Assembly (NCBI GenBank): GCA_012962595.1 | Contig: DTXE01000504.1 | Coordinates: 1-16,495 of the forward strand | Direction: 5' to 3' | DNA: 16,495 bases | Source of the DNA: Syntrophaceae bacterium | GTDB taxonomy: Bacteria > Desulfobacterota > DTXE01 | In this document: positions 15,984 to 16,495 of the stretch, one piece after another | How positions within the stretch are numbered: the stretch's first letter is position 1 | Layout of the letters: every line of letters starts with the position of its first letter | Made by a program: the position numbers and the translations under genes | The notes under the pieces: model-generated | Seen by the model: only the letters and a program-made list of their open reading frames with translations | Database searches by the model: none | What the model was told of the DNA's origin: nothing

Positions 15984-16012
15984 GATTTACCATAGTCAGA
16001 ATCCTCTGTCAA
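15984..16012 (-). promoter_or_regulatory. Promoter of the FmdB-thrC operon
   Basis: On the minus strand TTGACA (16012-16007), 17 bases, TAAATC (15989-15984). The start is predicted near 15977, giving a leader of about 45 bases with AGGAG before the ATG. The -10 box is moderate. Confidence 0.45.
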
Positions 16013-16044
16013 TCTTATAATAGCGTGGAGTTTCCCCAAAATTT

Positions 16045-16372
16045 TTAATAAAGCTGAATGGTAAAAGGTAGTAGCAGTTGGCCCTTATCTTCTGTTCTCA
16101 CCAGATTGGGTATTATTCCTGTTTTAGAGGCAAAGAGTACCTTATAGATCCCATCAGCGATGGCATATTGGCGAAACTAATGAAATAGGATACAGCCTGA
16201 ACTAAGACCACTATATTCCTTAAGCCAGTGTAGCTTAAAACCCTCATATCTTCTAAGTTATAAGTCTGTTTGAGTAACTCTCTTCACATTTCCATGGAGT
16301 TAGGTATATCTCCAGAATCCTGATAGCATCAGGTGGTTGCACTTTTAAATTTGTCAGTAACATCAATGGCTT
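16045..16372 (-). pseudogene. Degraded IS4-type DDE transposase C-terminal fragment
   Basis: In three successive frames on the minus strand I can read pieces of one transposase. KPLMLLTNLKVQ then LTPWKCEESY (16372-16274) carries the Glu region of IS4-like enzymes. NLEDMRVLSYTGLRN follows (about 16257-16213). FRQYAIADGIYKVLFASKTG then runs to a stop at 16045. At least two frameshifts and an in-frame stop separate them, so the gene is dead. The remaining bases up to 16440 and between this fragment and the promoter hold nothing I can identify. Confidence 0.6.
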
Positions 16373-16440
16373 TCATGTGAAAATAGCTCCTCTAATCTAT
16401 AGGCAGGAGGATTTCTTTTTTGCTTTATGCCCTACAATTT

Positions 16441-16495
16441 AAATTCCAAATCCCAAGCATCAAATACCAAACATTGTTTGGAATTTGGGATTTGG
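16441..16495. repeat. A/T-rich inverted repeat cut by the window edge
   Basis: CCAAATCCCAA (16446-16456) is perfectly inverted as TTGGGATTTGG (16485-16495), and inside lies CCAAACA/TGTTTGG (16467-16481, one-base loop). The whole reads as a long imperfect hairpin of the dispersed intergenic repeat type. It may be a MITE-like end continuing past the edge. Confidence 0.6.

Noticed and set aside
1..16495. CRISPR array
   Set aside because: No regularly spaced identical repeats with unique spacers were seen; the repeats found are hsdS duplications and inverted pairs.

Overview
The window looks like chromosome from an anaerobic bacterium, perhaps a thermophilic or sulfate-reducing/syntrophic lineage. 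It carries a tungsten-type aldehyde:ferredoxin oxidoreductase, a four-subunit oxoacid:ferredoxin oxidoreductase, sigma70-like promoters and Shine-Dalgarno sites. I cannot name the species. Every convincing protein gene and the one tRNA lie on the minus strand, so the operons read from high to low coordinates.

Region 1 (1-7441) is a Type I restriction-modification operon with extra genes. In transcription order it holds hsdM (7383-5587), a 97-residue PD-(D/E)XK-like protein (5562-5269), a DUF3644 protein carrying a HEPN-type R-x4-H motif (5272-4202), hsdS (4196-3000), a NYN/LabA-type predicted ribonuclease (3003-2482) and hsdR (2380 to beyond the left edge). A perfect consensus promoter precedes hsdM. 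All joints from the 97-residue gene to the NYN gene are overlapping or 5 bases apart. So two predicted RNases are embedded in a DNA-restriction operon. The 101-base gap before hsdR holds a plus-strand promoter and a terminator that could make a roughly 60-nt antisense-strand RNA.

Region 2 (7442-8397) is a junction. It contains a nuclease-like gene fragment, interleaved inverted repeats, the C-terminal remnant of a serine recombinase reading into tRNA-Asn(GUU), and the tRNA with its own promoter. The restriction cluster lies on the 3' side of the tRNA, as expected for a tRNA-associated genomic island.

Region 3 (8398-13830) is a core-metabolism operon: aor, a multi-cluster ferredoxin, porG, porD, porA, porB. 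The genes overlap or nearly abut from the ferredoxin onward. It probably links aldehyde oxidation and pyruvate (oxoacid) oxidation to one ferredoxin pool. A promoter with a 10-bp palindrome near the start site lies upstream of aor.

Region 4 (13886-16012) is a second operon: an FmdB-type zinc ribbon protein, threonine synthase, and a 63-residue Cys-rich protein of unknown role. Upstream of its promoter are a degraded IS4-type transposase fragment and an A/T-rich inverted repeat cut by the window edge.
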